Shown: positions 55,537-64,000 of the stretch, piece by piece
Layout: every line of letters starts with the position of its first letter
Position numbering within the stretch: the stretch's first letter is position 1
DNA from: Spiroplasma endosymbiont of Poecilobothrus nobilitatus
GTDB taxonomy: Bacteria > Bacillota_I > Bacilli_A > Mycoplasmatales > Mycoplasmataceae
DNA: 64,000 bases
Assembly: GCF_964030655.1 (NCBI RefSeq)
Contig: NZ_OZ034915.1
Location: forward strand, 806,001-870,000
Direction of reading: 5' to 3'
Made by a program: the position numbers and the translations under genes
Notes under the pieces: generated by a model
What the model saw: the letters and a program-made list of their open reading frames with translations, nothing else
What the model was told of the DNA's origin: nothing
Databases searched by the model: none

Positions 55537-55863
55537 CTAATCGTTATTTATTTTTCCTTCTAAGTTATGAATTCGCTTTATTAAATCCGCTTTTGAAAAA
55601 CCTTCTTCTTCTAAACGGGCTTTTTGAGCTTTTGTTTCATCAAGTTGAGCTCTTAAAACATCATTTTTATCTTGCAAATCATTTAATTGTTGACGCAAGT
55701 ACTTGATTTCCTTATTAAAGTAATCTGTAATTCCTTCAAAAACTCGATAATCTGTTGCAACCATATCTAAGAATTTATCAACTTCATTTGGATCATAGCC
55801 TTGATAATCAACTTGGAATTCCTTATTAATAATATCCGTTGCTCGTAATTTAATTGTTTTCAT
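55537..55863 (-). CDS. gpsB: GpsB/DivIVA-family cell-division protein
   Basis: A 108-residue protein with the DivIVA N-terminal membrane-binding domain (LRATDIINKEFQVDYQGYDP, then NEVDKFLDMVATDY) and a long coiled coil (LRQQLNDLQDKNDVLRAQLD). In Firmicutes GpsB scaffolds cell-wall enzymes; in a wall-less spiroplasma a role in division or membrane shape is more likely. Its place next to rnpB is the same as for Bacillus gpsB. Start ATG 55863 follows GAGGTGTAAAAA. Confidence 0.88.
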   Translation of the reverse strand: MKTIKLRATDIINKEFQVDYQGYDPNEVDKFLDMVATDYRVFEGITDYFNKEIKYLRQQLNDLQDKNDVLRAQLDETKAQKARLEEEGFSKADLIKRIHNLEGKINND

Positions 55864-55932
55864 TTTTTACACCTCATTTGCAAGGAACAAACTTCTTTTT
55901 TTGATAATTAATTATTGAAGGAGGAGACAAAA

Positions 55933-56441
55933 ATGTATCTGCCCAATAATCGTGGCATGTTTTTAGAATCTTTACTTAATTATACTATTCAAAAATATTT
56001 TGATAATAATACTGGTCTTTTTTTAAACGGCCAGTAAATATTATCTCGCTTGAAAAACAACAGCATTTAATCACAAAAAGTTATTTTAAAACAAAGACTG
56101 GATGTGATTATTATGGACTTTATCAAGGTCATTATATTGAATTTGAATCAAAAGAAAGCAATCAACAAAAATTTAATTTAAACAATTTTAAGACCCATCA
56201 ATTACAACAATTAGCATTAGTTCATAATCATCATGGCATTAGTTTTATTATTATTTACTTTCATTACTATGATCGTTATTTTATTTTATCATATCAAAAA
56301 TTAATAGAATGAATAAAATTAATGTCAACAAAACAAATACCACTTTTATATTTTATTGAAAATGGCCATGAACTTTTTTTAGTTTTTCCTAATTTTCTTG
56401 ATTTTGAACCAATTCTTAATCAATTAATCAATTATATTTAG
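55933..56441 (+). pseudogene. recU: Holliday-junction resolvase RecU, one-base frameshift
   Basis: MYLPNNRGMFLESLLNYTIQ is the RecU start, and after a shift the gene continues PVNIISLEKQQHLITKSYFK, then CDYYGLYQGHYIEFESKESN with the catalytic Asp and E-x-K. The break is in a run of seven T near 56018; six T would restore the frame. Everything else is intact, so a sequencing error or a very recent mutation is possible. The 3' end overlaps the convergent dnaD-like gene by 14 bp. Confidence 0.85.
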
Positions 56442-56976
56442 TTAATGATTTTGGTTTATTTTTAAGATAATTATCAATAAACTTCAGTAATTCTTTAAAA
56501 GTTAGTTTTGCATTTTGATCATTATTAATAATTAAGGTTAATTGAAAATCAGAAATTTTATTTTCTAAATAAGTATTTAAAGTTGCTTTTTCGTGTTCAT
56601 TTAAAGGATGCTGTAAAATTTGATTTACTTTTTCAAATAAAATCTTTTTTTCAACATTTAATTCTAGGTTTTCAATTGCAATAATGATCTTATTAAAAAT
56701 TGGTGATAAATCCATTTCTAAAACACTTTTTTTCATTTTAATATCAATAAAACCAGCTTGTTTCAAATGATCTAACATCTTTTTTGCTTGATCTTCACTA
56801 AAATTAGAATGATTTGCAATTTCTAATGGCGTAATAAACCTTTTATCAGAAGAAGAACAGTTCATAATCAACATGATTAATACTAACTGTTCTTCTGACA
56901 AATTTATTAATTTATAATAACTTAACAAAAAACGCCACTTATTAATACTTCCTTTGTTAAATAAACTATTTAACAT
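56428..56976 (-). CDS. DnaD-like replication protein
   Basis: A 182-residue protein. The N-terminal winged-helix domain (LSEEQLVLIMLIMNC, then FITPLEIANHSNFSEDQAKK, then MLDHLKQAGFIDIK) matches the DnaD family that helps load the replicative helicase. A C-terminal part (EKATLNTYLENKISDFQLTL) resembles the DnaB/DnaD DDBH2 domain. It sits next to recU as in Bacillus, where dnaD is close to recU. Start ATG 56976. Confidence 0.82.
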   Translation of the reverse strand: MLNSLFNKGSINKWRFLLSYYKLINLSEEQLVLIMLIMNCSSSDKRFITPLEIANHSNFSEDQAKKMLDHLKQAGFIDIKMKKSVLEMDLSPIFNKIIIAIENLELNVEKKILFEKVNQILQHPLNEHEKATLNTYLENKISDFQLTLIINNDQNAKLTFKELLKFIDNYLKNKPKSLTKYN

Positions 56977-56999
56977 AACAATTAAATATTTCGTAATTG

Positions 57000-57284
57000 T
57001 TAATTATTGTTTAAATCAGTTTTTAAATGTTTACCTGCTTTAAATTTAGCTGATTTAGAAGCTGGAATTTTAATTGTTTCTCCTGTTGACGGATTTCTTC
57101 CATCTCTTGCTGCTCTTTCAGTTACAGCAAATTTACCAAATCCTGCAATTGAGACTTCTTTTCCAGCAACTAAATCTTTTTTAATATGATCAAAAACAAA
57201 ATTTGTAATTTCTTCTGCGTGTGTTTTTGATAACACATCAGTAAATTTTTCGGCAATTTGCGCTGCTAGTTCTTTTTTTGACAT
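57000..57284 (-). CDS. HU-family nucleoid protein
   Basis: A 94-residue DNA-bending protein with the usual HU order: MSKKELAAQIAEKFTDVLSK, then VSIAGFGKFAVTERAARDGR, NPSTGETIKIPASKSAKFKA and GKHLK. The Arg-Asn-Pro loop that intercalates in DNA is intact (GRNPSTGE). Start ATG 57284 follows GAGGTG. Separate promoter expected in the 220-bp gap to the right. Confidence 0.95.
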   Translation of the reverse strand: MSKKELAAQIAEKFTDVLSKTHAEEITNFVFDHIKKDLVAGKEVSIAGFGKFAVTERAARDGRNPSTGETIKIPASKSAKFKAGKHLKTDLNNN

Positions 57285-57504
57285 AATTACACCTCTTCTA
57301 ATAAACCTTTTATAAATTTAGGTTTATATTATCTTACCCAATTTTTATAAAAATGTATACCTTTTTAAACAAAAACATTACTTTAATAAAGTTTTCTGCT
57401 TTGATAAAGCATTTTTTAAAATAATCAATGCTACAATATCATAGTAGTAATGCAGGATATTAAATTACTACAAAAAAATAAAAAACAAGGAGAAATAGTT
57501 ATCA

Positions 57505-58335
57505 ATGATTTCAAAAATAAAATTAGCTTGAAAGCAAATTTATAAACTATTTTTTGCAATAGTTGGCCTTGCTATTTTAGGATGAGAGTTCATTAATGGA
57601 ATTTTAAATCAAAATGATATTATGAACCGCTATAATGGCGATTACACCGTATATACATTAGATTTTTTTACAACTTTTACATGCTTATCAAACCTAGGAA
57701 TCTTATTCTGATTCTTAATTAGTGGAATTAGCCATCATCAAGAAAATAAAAATAAAATTCAATCATGCCCAGTTGCACTAGCAGCAGCTTGTTATATTAC
57801 AATTACTTTTATTATTTACAATTGTTTATTACTGCCAACACAACCTTTACCAGGCGGTGCGATAGGATGAATTACAACAGTTATTGACCATATGACAAAT
57901 CCAATTGCATTTGTTATTTACATCTTATTTTTTATGGAAAATAAACAAGAAATTAACTTAAAACAATTTTTTAGAAAAAACTTTTGAAAATATTTACTTG
58001 TCCTATTAGGATATTGCGCTTATGCAATGATTAGAGGGGAATTACGTCGTCTGTCTGGTGACCATTTTACTTGACCAGGCAATTAACCAGGGGTTATTGA
58101 AAACCAATGATAAACCTATTTCTTTTTAAATATCCATACTCCTTTTTTAGGAATTCCAGGAGATGTATGATTTTTCATTGCTTTTTTTGCCATTTTAGGA
58201 ATCCTAATTGGTGGTATGTATTTATATAATTATTGTAATAATAAAATTATTAAAACAAAATTTTACCAAACATTGCAAGAAATAAGTATTAACAAAAACT
58301 ATCATAATAGAAATTATTATGATGATAAACTATAA
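57505..58335 (+). pseudogene. Pr6Pr-like (FAR-17a/AIG1-type) membrane protein with two nonsense codons
   Basis: The 276-codon frame has six or seven membrane helices. It includes FFTTFTCLSNLGILFWFLIS, TVIDHMTNPIAFVIYILFFM and YAMIRGELRRLSGDHFTWPG, which fit the Pr6Pr / FAR-17a-like family found in Mollicutes. TAA occurs after FTWPGN and again after VIENQW (near 58085 and 58111). Ribosome site AAGGAG precedes ATG 57505. Function in bacteria is unknown. Confidence 0.7.
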
Positions 58336-58353
58336 ACAATCTTTATAGTTTTT
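58328..58353 (+). terminator. terminator after the Pr6Pr-like gene
   Basis: ACTATAAA pairs with TTTATAGT around CAATC and is followed by TTTTTTC. The stem includes the stop codon of the upstream gene. Confidence 0.75.
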
Positions 58354-58403
58354 TCTTTGCATTTTATTTTGTCACATTCTTTAAATAGTTAATTGTTTTT
58401 TAT

Positions 58404-58961
58404 TTACAATTGATTTTCAGAAACTATAATCTTAAAATAAAAAGTTTCTTGAGTTTTAACTCAACAAAAAAGATCTGGATTTGTAACAACAGCTTTAGCG
58501 GTAAATTTTGCTTTAATAGTATTATTAAAATATGTTAAATTTAAAATTAACTTTAAATTTTTTACTTCCGAATCAACTATAATATAACCGTAGTCATAAT
58601 AAGTTTCTGCTATTTTATTTTCATACTGGGTATTATTTACTAATAAAATATTGGTTTTATCTTTTATTAAAGGTGAGTTAATATGATAATATTGAGGACT
58701 ACTGTGTCCTTCAACTCAGGTTTGACGACAATTTTTAAATTCTATTATACTAAAATATTTATAATTTGTTCCTGTCGGCAATGTTTTTGTTCAAGTAAAT
58801 GTATTTTTATCATAATTTCATCAATAAAAAGCTGTTACTTTAGTAATTGGTGTTTTTAATTCAAATTCTTCTGTAAGATTATTTAATTTTGCAGCAAGTG
58901 TTAATGGTGCGCTAGCAACCATCAAATTAATAACTCCTAAAAATCCTAAAATTTTTTTCAT
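58404..58961 (-). CDS. secreted protein of unknown function
   Basis: A 185-residue protein with a signal peptide (MKKILGFLGVINLMVASAPL with a cut likely after TLA-A). No lipobox Cys. The mature part has many aromatic residues (YWWNYDKNTFTWTKTLPTGT and EFKNCRQTWVEGHSS) and alternates polar and hydrophobic residues, like a beta-rich domain. No family recognised. Start ATG 58961 follows GAAAGGGGC. It is probably a free extracellular or surface protein. Confidence 0.65.
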
Positions 58962-59399
58962 TTATTTGCCCCTTTCATTTCCTTTATACTTATTAAAAAC
59001 GGCCAATTTTTCATAGTTAATTTTTGATTATAATATCATATTCTAAAATAGAAGATAAATTAATAAAAGACTTTATCAAAAAAAAAAAAAAAAGAAAATC
59101 ATTTGTCAAGTTTTTGCGAAATAATACTAATGGTGTTGACAACATTATTATTTAAACTACTTGTGAAATAACTTTTTATGAAAAAAAATCTGATGTGTTT
59201 TTGTTTACCATATGTTGCCAGAATACAAACCTTAAATTATTCAAAACTATAAAATATTTGTTAAATAATAATGTGGCACCTATTTATTTTTATGATGCTA
59301 AAGAATGAAGAAAAAATGGTTAGTACTTTAGTTACCAAAATTAATACTGCTTAAATTATAAACTAATACATAAGAATGAAAAACCTCTTACAATAAGAA
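58962..59399. other. non-coding gap between the secreted protein gene and IS-A copy 12
   Basis: 438 bp without a supportable gene. It contains a run of 16 A (59078-59093) and short open stretches such as APIYFYDAKEWRKNG on the plus strand that may be the end of a decayed gene. Confidence 0.4.
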
Positions 59400-60622
59400 T
59401 GGAATGGCAACACTTTTTAGGACACTTTTTATATAGACATTTGTTTTCTAAAAGTAACTGGAGATAAATAATTTAAACTGCCATGAATTCGAATATTGTT
59501 ATATCAATGCACAAAATCAAAAAGTTCGTATTTTAATTGTGTTAAATTTTTAAATTTTTTACCCTTAATAAATTCAGTTTTAAAAGTTTTGTAAGTTGTT
59601 TCAGCCACAGTATTATCATAAGGGCAGCCTTTATTGCTTAATGATCTTTTAATATTAAAAGTTATTAAAATTTCATCAATAATTTTATTTTTAAACTCAT
59701 TACCACGATCAGTATGAAATAGAGTTATTTGATTTAATGGTCGTGTTATTTTATGAAAAGCTTGTTGTACCAGTTCGGCTGTTTTATTCGGCCCAGCACT
59801 ATAACCAATTATTTCACGATTAAACAAGTCAATTAATAAACAAATATAATGTCATTTAGCGCCAACTTGAACATATGTTAAATCACTAACAATAACTTCA
59901 TTAGGTTTTTTGTTGTTAAATTGACGATTTAAAATATTATTAATTTGGTCATTATTGACTGTTGTTTTATGATTATGATATTTTAATTTGGTGTATTTAG
60001 AAACCAAATTATTTTTGATCATAAAGAATCTGATTTTTCGCCGCGATAAGATGATATCTTTTCTGTTTAAAATAACTTTAATTTTGCGAGCCCCATAAAT
60101 TTTGCGACTTTTATTAAAGGCACTGATAATTTCTTGTTCATAATTATTAACTTGCTTGTTAATACATTTATTAGTTTGATAATAATACGTTGATTTTGAT
60201 AAACCCAAAATCTTACATATTTTTCTTACTGAATATTTTGTTTTGTTGTTATTAATTATTGTTATTTTTTGGCCATTATCAGTGCGGCTTGCTTTAAAAT
60301 TTCATTTTCCATTTTCAAGTCTTTAAGTTCTTTTCGTAAAGTTATTATTTCATTTTCTTCTAGTGTGCGATTGTCTTTTGCTTTAAATGAACCAGAATTA
60401 TTATAATTTTTAACTCAACTATAAATAGTTGGTTTTGGTAAATTATATTCTTGCCCTAGATTAATAATACTTTTACCATTTTTATGATAGCATGACAATT
60501 TGTTTTTTAAATTCTTCATAGTATGAAGTTTTATTTCCCATTTTTATATTCCTTCTTTCTTAATAATTTTATCTAATTTTGAAGTCTATATAATTATGGT
60601 CCTAATAATTGCAGCCTATCCA
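59400..60622 (-). mobile_element. IS-A copy 12 (full length, target duplication visible)
   Basis: This is 1223 bp with both ends. GAA at 59397-59399 is repeated at 60623-60625, a 3-bp target duplication as expected for IS3-type elements. OrfA is shifted by an extra base near 60486 (ATGATAGC instead of ATATAGC); orfB is open. Confidence 0.93.
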
Positions 60623-60748
60623 GAATATAAGATTATATGGAGCAGCTTAATATCCTCTTTAGACACCAAGCAAATCCCTCTGCTAACTTATTGTATTTTT
60701 TTACATAATATTCATTTTTGATGAAAACCTCTTACTTGTTAATAGGTT

Positions 60749-61587
60749 TTATTTTTTAAATTCTACTTCTAAACAATATATTTTTGTTTGTTGTGATTGT
60801 AACTTATTAATTAATGGTTTTTGGTCAAGCGGAATTGTTTGATAATTAATGTCATCTTGATGGCCATCTCATGGTTCAACACAAATATATTTTGCATCAT
60901 TTTGGCATTTTCAAATTAATACATTTGGATAACCTTTTGTCGTTAAACTAATTTCTCGAGTTGAATCAACAATTAAAACTTTGTTTGTTGTTTGTTTTAG
61001 TAACGCATAACATTGGCTAGTTGTAAAATCATATTGATTTATTAAAAACTGGGAATTTGTTTCTGTCTTCATTTTTGAACTTAAAAAAGCGCCATCAGGA
61101 ATATGTGTAATTATTTGTGGATTAACAAAAATAATTTTACCAGTATGCTCATCACGAATAAATGCTGGATGTCAACCAAAATTATATGGCAATGGCTTTT
61201 GGTCAAGATTAGTAATCTTAACTTTATTAATTAATTTATTTGCTTCTAATTGATATGTTACTTCCAATTCAAACAAAAATGGATACTGATGATAAAATTA
61301 TTTTGTTGCTGTATATTCAACCACTAATGTATCTGCTGTATAAGTAAGAACTTTTCAAGCAGTAATTGCACGAAAAAATCCGTGCCCCATTATCATATAA
61401 ATTTTATCTGCTAATTGATATTCATTATTAATTAACTTTCCTGTGATTGGAAAATAAATTGGTCACGATTTTTTTCATGTACTATCTTGTTGATAAATAT
61501 ATTCTTTGCCAGTTTTTTTAATGAAATTAATTCAAATGGATGAGAACTAAGAGTTGCTTCTAAATTTTTGTTTTTTAAAAAATACAT
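60749..61587 (-). pseudogene. aldose 1-epimerase-like gene, shifted and interrupted
   Basis: The pieces read MYFLKNKNLEATLSSHPFEL, then after a shift TGKEYIYQQDSTWKK, MGHGFFRAITAWKVLTYTAD, TAA, then YNFGWHPAFIRDEHTGKIIF and KYICVEPWDGHQDDIN. The GHGFFR...GWHPAF...EPWDG pattern is that of LacX/GalM-type aldose epimerases, with the catalytic His in GWHPAF and Glu in VEPWDG. Breaks are in an A run near 61512 and at TAA near 61303. It is the last gene of the deoC cluster. Confidence 0.82.
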
Positions 61588-61621
61588 TATTTTTTATTTT
61601 CCATTTGCTGCTTTATGCCAA

Positions 61622-62284
61622 CTAATAACCTGTTCGATGTGGTTTATTTTCCATAATATTAACTCCACCACTTGTTCCAATTCGCGTTGCTCCTGCTGCA
61701 ATCATTGCTAAAGCATCAGCTTTAGTAAGAACTCCACCAGCCGCCTTAACTTGCATACGTTCTCCAACTGTTTTTTTCATTAGTTTAACATTGGCAATAG
61801 TTGCACCTGCTTTACTAAAACCTGTTGAAGTTTTAACAAAATAAAGACCTGCTTTTTCTGCTAACTGACACGCTTTAATAATTTCTGTATCAGATAATAA
61901 GCATGTTTCTAAAATTACTTTTACAATATGTTGCCCAGCTGCTTTTTTACATGCTGCCATATCGGCACGAACTAAATCATAATTATTTGATTTAAATTGA
62001 CTAATATTCATTACCATATCAATTTCTGTTGCTCCATCGGCTAATGCCGTTGAAATTTCTGTCACTTTTGTTATGGTAGCATTCGCACCCAATGGAAAAC
62101 CCACCGCAACACAAACATTAACTGTACTATCTTGTAATAAATTATGCGCTAATTGAACATAAGTTGGATTAATACAAACGGATGCAAAATCATATTCTTT
62201 TGCTTCAGCACATAATTTTTTAATCTCTATTATAGTTGCATCTGGTTTCAATAAAGTATGATCAATATATTTATTTAATTTCAT
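61622..62284 (-). CDS. deoC: deoxyribose-phosphate aldolase
   Basis: Splits deoxyribose 5-phosphate into glyceraldehyde 3-phosphate and acetaldehyde in deoxynucleoside breakdown. The 220-residue protein begins MKLNKYIDHTLLKPDATIIE, has CVAVGFPLGAN, then EIDMVMNISQFK (Asp), KVILETCLL, FVKTSTGFSKAGAT with the Schiff-base Lys, and KAAGGV with the second Lys. Ends normally at GTSGGVNIMENKPHRTGY. It starts 17 bp after the oxidoreductase gene. Intact. Confidence 0.96.
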   Translation of the reverse strand: MKLNKYIDHTLLKPDATIIEIKKLCAEAKEYDFASVCINPTYVQLAHNLLQDSTVNVCVAVGFPLGANATITKVTEISTALADGATEIDMVMNISQFKSNNYDLVRADMAACKKAAGQHIVKVILETCLLSDTEIIKACQLAEKAGLYFVKTSTGFSKAGATIANVKLMKKTVGERMQVKAAGGVLTKADALAMIAAGATRIGTSGGVNIMENKPHRTGY

Positions 62285-62300
62285 TTAATAATTCTCCATG

Positions 62301-63271
62301 TTATTCTTCATTAATTTGAACTGCTTCTAAAACACGAATCGCCGCAATTGAGTAATCTAATAACCGCTTCATTTCCGAATAGTTCTCACTATTTATTATA
62401 TTAATAAAATACTGTAATTCATAGTACATTTTAATTTTATTATTATGTTCTGATCCTAATGGTAAAACTGTTGTTTGATTTGTGAGACGATTATATTTTG
62501 TAATTGCTTCTAATTTTGTTAGATTAGTAACATTAATTGTAGTATCATAACTTAAAATTTCACTAGGACTAATGCCTGTCGATGCTTTTGAACAAACAAT
62601 ACTAGTTAAAATATTATTACTATGTTGTAAAAGAACAGCATTATTAATATCAACACCATTCTTTAACTTATGACTCATTGCTTTAACATCTTTGACTGGT
62701 CTAAATAAAGAAACTGGTAATTCAACGGGATAAATTAACACATCATATAAAGAACCTTTTCCTAAAGTCTCATCAAAAACAGAATTATATTGGTCTAATA
62801 AAACTTCTTTCATTCGACTTGAATACTGGTTGCAATGAAAACAATCTAAAAAAGATTTAATTTTATTAACATTTGTTTGCAAAATTTGATAATCTGGCAA
62901 ATGTAAGGGTTTAAAAGCTTCCATCAAAAAAAATTATTAATTTCTGCTATTTGTTTTAATTCAATTAATTCATGTGCAAAAAAAGTTGCCGGTTTTTCAA
63001 CTAAAACATGCTTTTGTTGTTGCAAAAAATACTTTGCTTGTTGATAATGCAAACCATTTGGTGAAGCAATATAAATAATATCAATATAATCTAACATATC
63101 TTCAAAATTATCTACAATATGGACTAATAAATTATTTTTTGAAGCAAAAAATTTAGCTTTTTCTAAACTACGTTAATAAAGGGAAGTAATTTTAACTCCT
63201 TGTACATCAAGACAAGCATCAATAAATTCACTAACAATATTGCCTGTACCAATGGTTCTAATTTTTAACAT
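62301..63271 (-). pseudogene. Gfo/Idh/MocA-family oxidoreductase, stop and frameshift
   Basis: MLKIRTIGTGNIVSEFIDAC has the Rossmann GTGNIV turn, followed by DIIYIASPNGLHYQQAKYFL and KHVLVEKPATFF, the NAD-binding and EKP motifs of the family. A TAA follows KITSLY (near 63175), and the frame changes in a run of eight T near 62930 to MEAFKPLHLPDYQILQTNVN, the start of the substrate domain, which is open to 62301. Probably a sugar or inositol dehydrogenase before decay. Confidence 0.85.
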
Positions 63272-63322
63272 AAAAGCACCTCACTATGTACCTTTCATTT
63301 TTGTTAAGTGTTGGTAAATTAG

Positions 63323-63979
63323 TTATTTCATATCAACATTAAAAATAATTTCACTTGTTTGGAAAAAGTTACTTTGGCCGCTTATAACTGAAACTATATA
63401 ACGTTTTTGGTCTTCATGATATGTTCCTTGTAAACCAAGACCATTCAAATTATTTTGTTTAAAGGATGGGCCACCTAATGCCTTAGTAGCAGCAGTGTCT
63501 AATTCACTTGGATCTTTAACCTTTAATTCTGGTGATGCTAATGATAATCAATTTTTTAAATCTGGTCGAAGATCAACATAAGATTTTGTTTCTAAATTTC
63601 CTCACATTACTGAACCTTTTACTGATTTTCCATCTGGTTTTGCTTCCATTTTTATATAAACTTGATTAAAAGTAAATTCATCATTTAAAAATTTAACCGT
63701 AATATTAACTTCATCTCAAGGCAAATATACTGGGGATAAATTTTGAATTCCTTTTGTAATTGCTGAAGTTAAATTAATTTCATCATTAACAATTGCATTA
63801 TCTTTTTTTAAACTAAATTTTTTGCCAATTTTATTATAAGAAAATGAATTCAAGTCTAATTTGTATCCAATAATATTATTATTGTTTCCACCATTTCTTG
63901 GGGGCACACATGCAGCAACATTTGATTCAATAGTAGTCCCAATCATTATTGCGCCTAATAAACTTAATATTTTTTTCAT
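63323..63979 (-). CDS. lipoprotein of unknown function
   Basis: A 218-residue protein, MKKILSLLGAIMIGTTIESN with a lipobox VAAC (Cys about 24), then the Asn/Gly-rich spacer PPRNGGNNNN and a soluble domain (YNKIGKKFSLKKDNAIVNDE, then VKFLNDEFTFNQVYIKMEAK). Spiroplasmas carry many such paralogous surface lipoproteins. It heads the oxidoreductase-deoC-galM gene string on the same strand. Start ATG 63979 follows GGAGGAAACAAAAAAATG. Confidence 0.8.
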
Positions 63980-64000
63980 TTTTTTGTTTCCTCCGTTATT

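Overview
The window reads as a Spiroplasma chromosome, most like the S. citri / S. melliferum / S. kunkelii group. It is very AT-rich. TGA must be read as tryptophan (genetic code 4): argS, ldh, recD2, mnmA and the ABC transporter are single full-length genes only if in-frame TGA is sense. It carries pieces of an SpV1-type filamentous phage (plectrovirus), and its housekeeping gene order is Firmicute/Mollicute-like (rsmD-gmk-rsmB, mnmA-recD2, rnpB-gpsB-recU-dnaD). All CDS coordinates are given under code 4.

Housekeeping and metabolic islands: 1-4.1 kb has a BMP-type lipoprotein, a polytopic membrane protein and argS; 8.3-10.8 kb has a decayed rsmB, then gmk, rsmD and def; 12.2-13.1 kb has ldh; 17.9-22 kb has a sodium symporter, a membrane-anchored HExxH metalloprotease and ogt; 24.5-27.4 kb has a decayed ascorbate-type PTS with rpe, and a UPF0154 protein; 33.4-36.7 kb has mnmA and recD2; 45.1-47.0 kb has an ABC exporter; 52.8-53.7 kb has a His-rich membrane protein; 55.1-59 kb has rnpB, gpsB, recU (frameshifted), dnaD, HU and two membrane or secreted proteins; 60.7-64 kb has a sugar/nucleoside catabolic cluster (galM and an oxidoreductase decayed, deoC intact) behind a lipoprotein.

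Mobile DNA separates nearly every island. I use local names. IS-A is a 1222-bp IS3-type element (12 copies or fragments: 9 full length, 3 truncated; 4 still have intact orfA/orfB). IS-B is a 1.23-kb IS3-type element present as a nested self-insertion at 4.2-6.6 kb plus end fragments. IS-C is a 1.1-kb element with an IS1595/ISXO2-like transposase (5 copies, 2 with intact ORFs). IS-D is an IS30-type remnant at 22.3-23.3 kb. IS-E is an IS3-type remnant at 53.8-55.1 kb. Two SpV1-type prophage pieces lie in opposite orientation (28.0-31.7 and 51.9-52.7 kb). A separate remnant of a tailed phage (scaffold, capsid and a further protein) lies at 48.2-50.7 kb. A VirB4/TraE-like remnant at 38.3-39.2 kb suggests integrated plasmid DNA.

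Most genes bordering these elements are broken, and many also carry single-base indels in A or T runs. The picture is a chromosome rearranged by recombination between IS copies: only one IS-A copy shows a clean target duplication, while others join unrelated sequences. Three short elements of 123-140 bp with 18-32 bp terminal inverted repeats, a conserved palindrome in IS-C, and the HExxH protein are the least explained parts.
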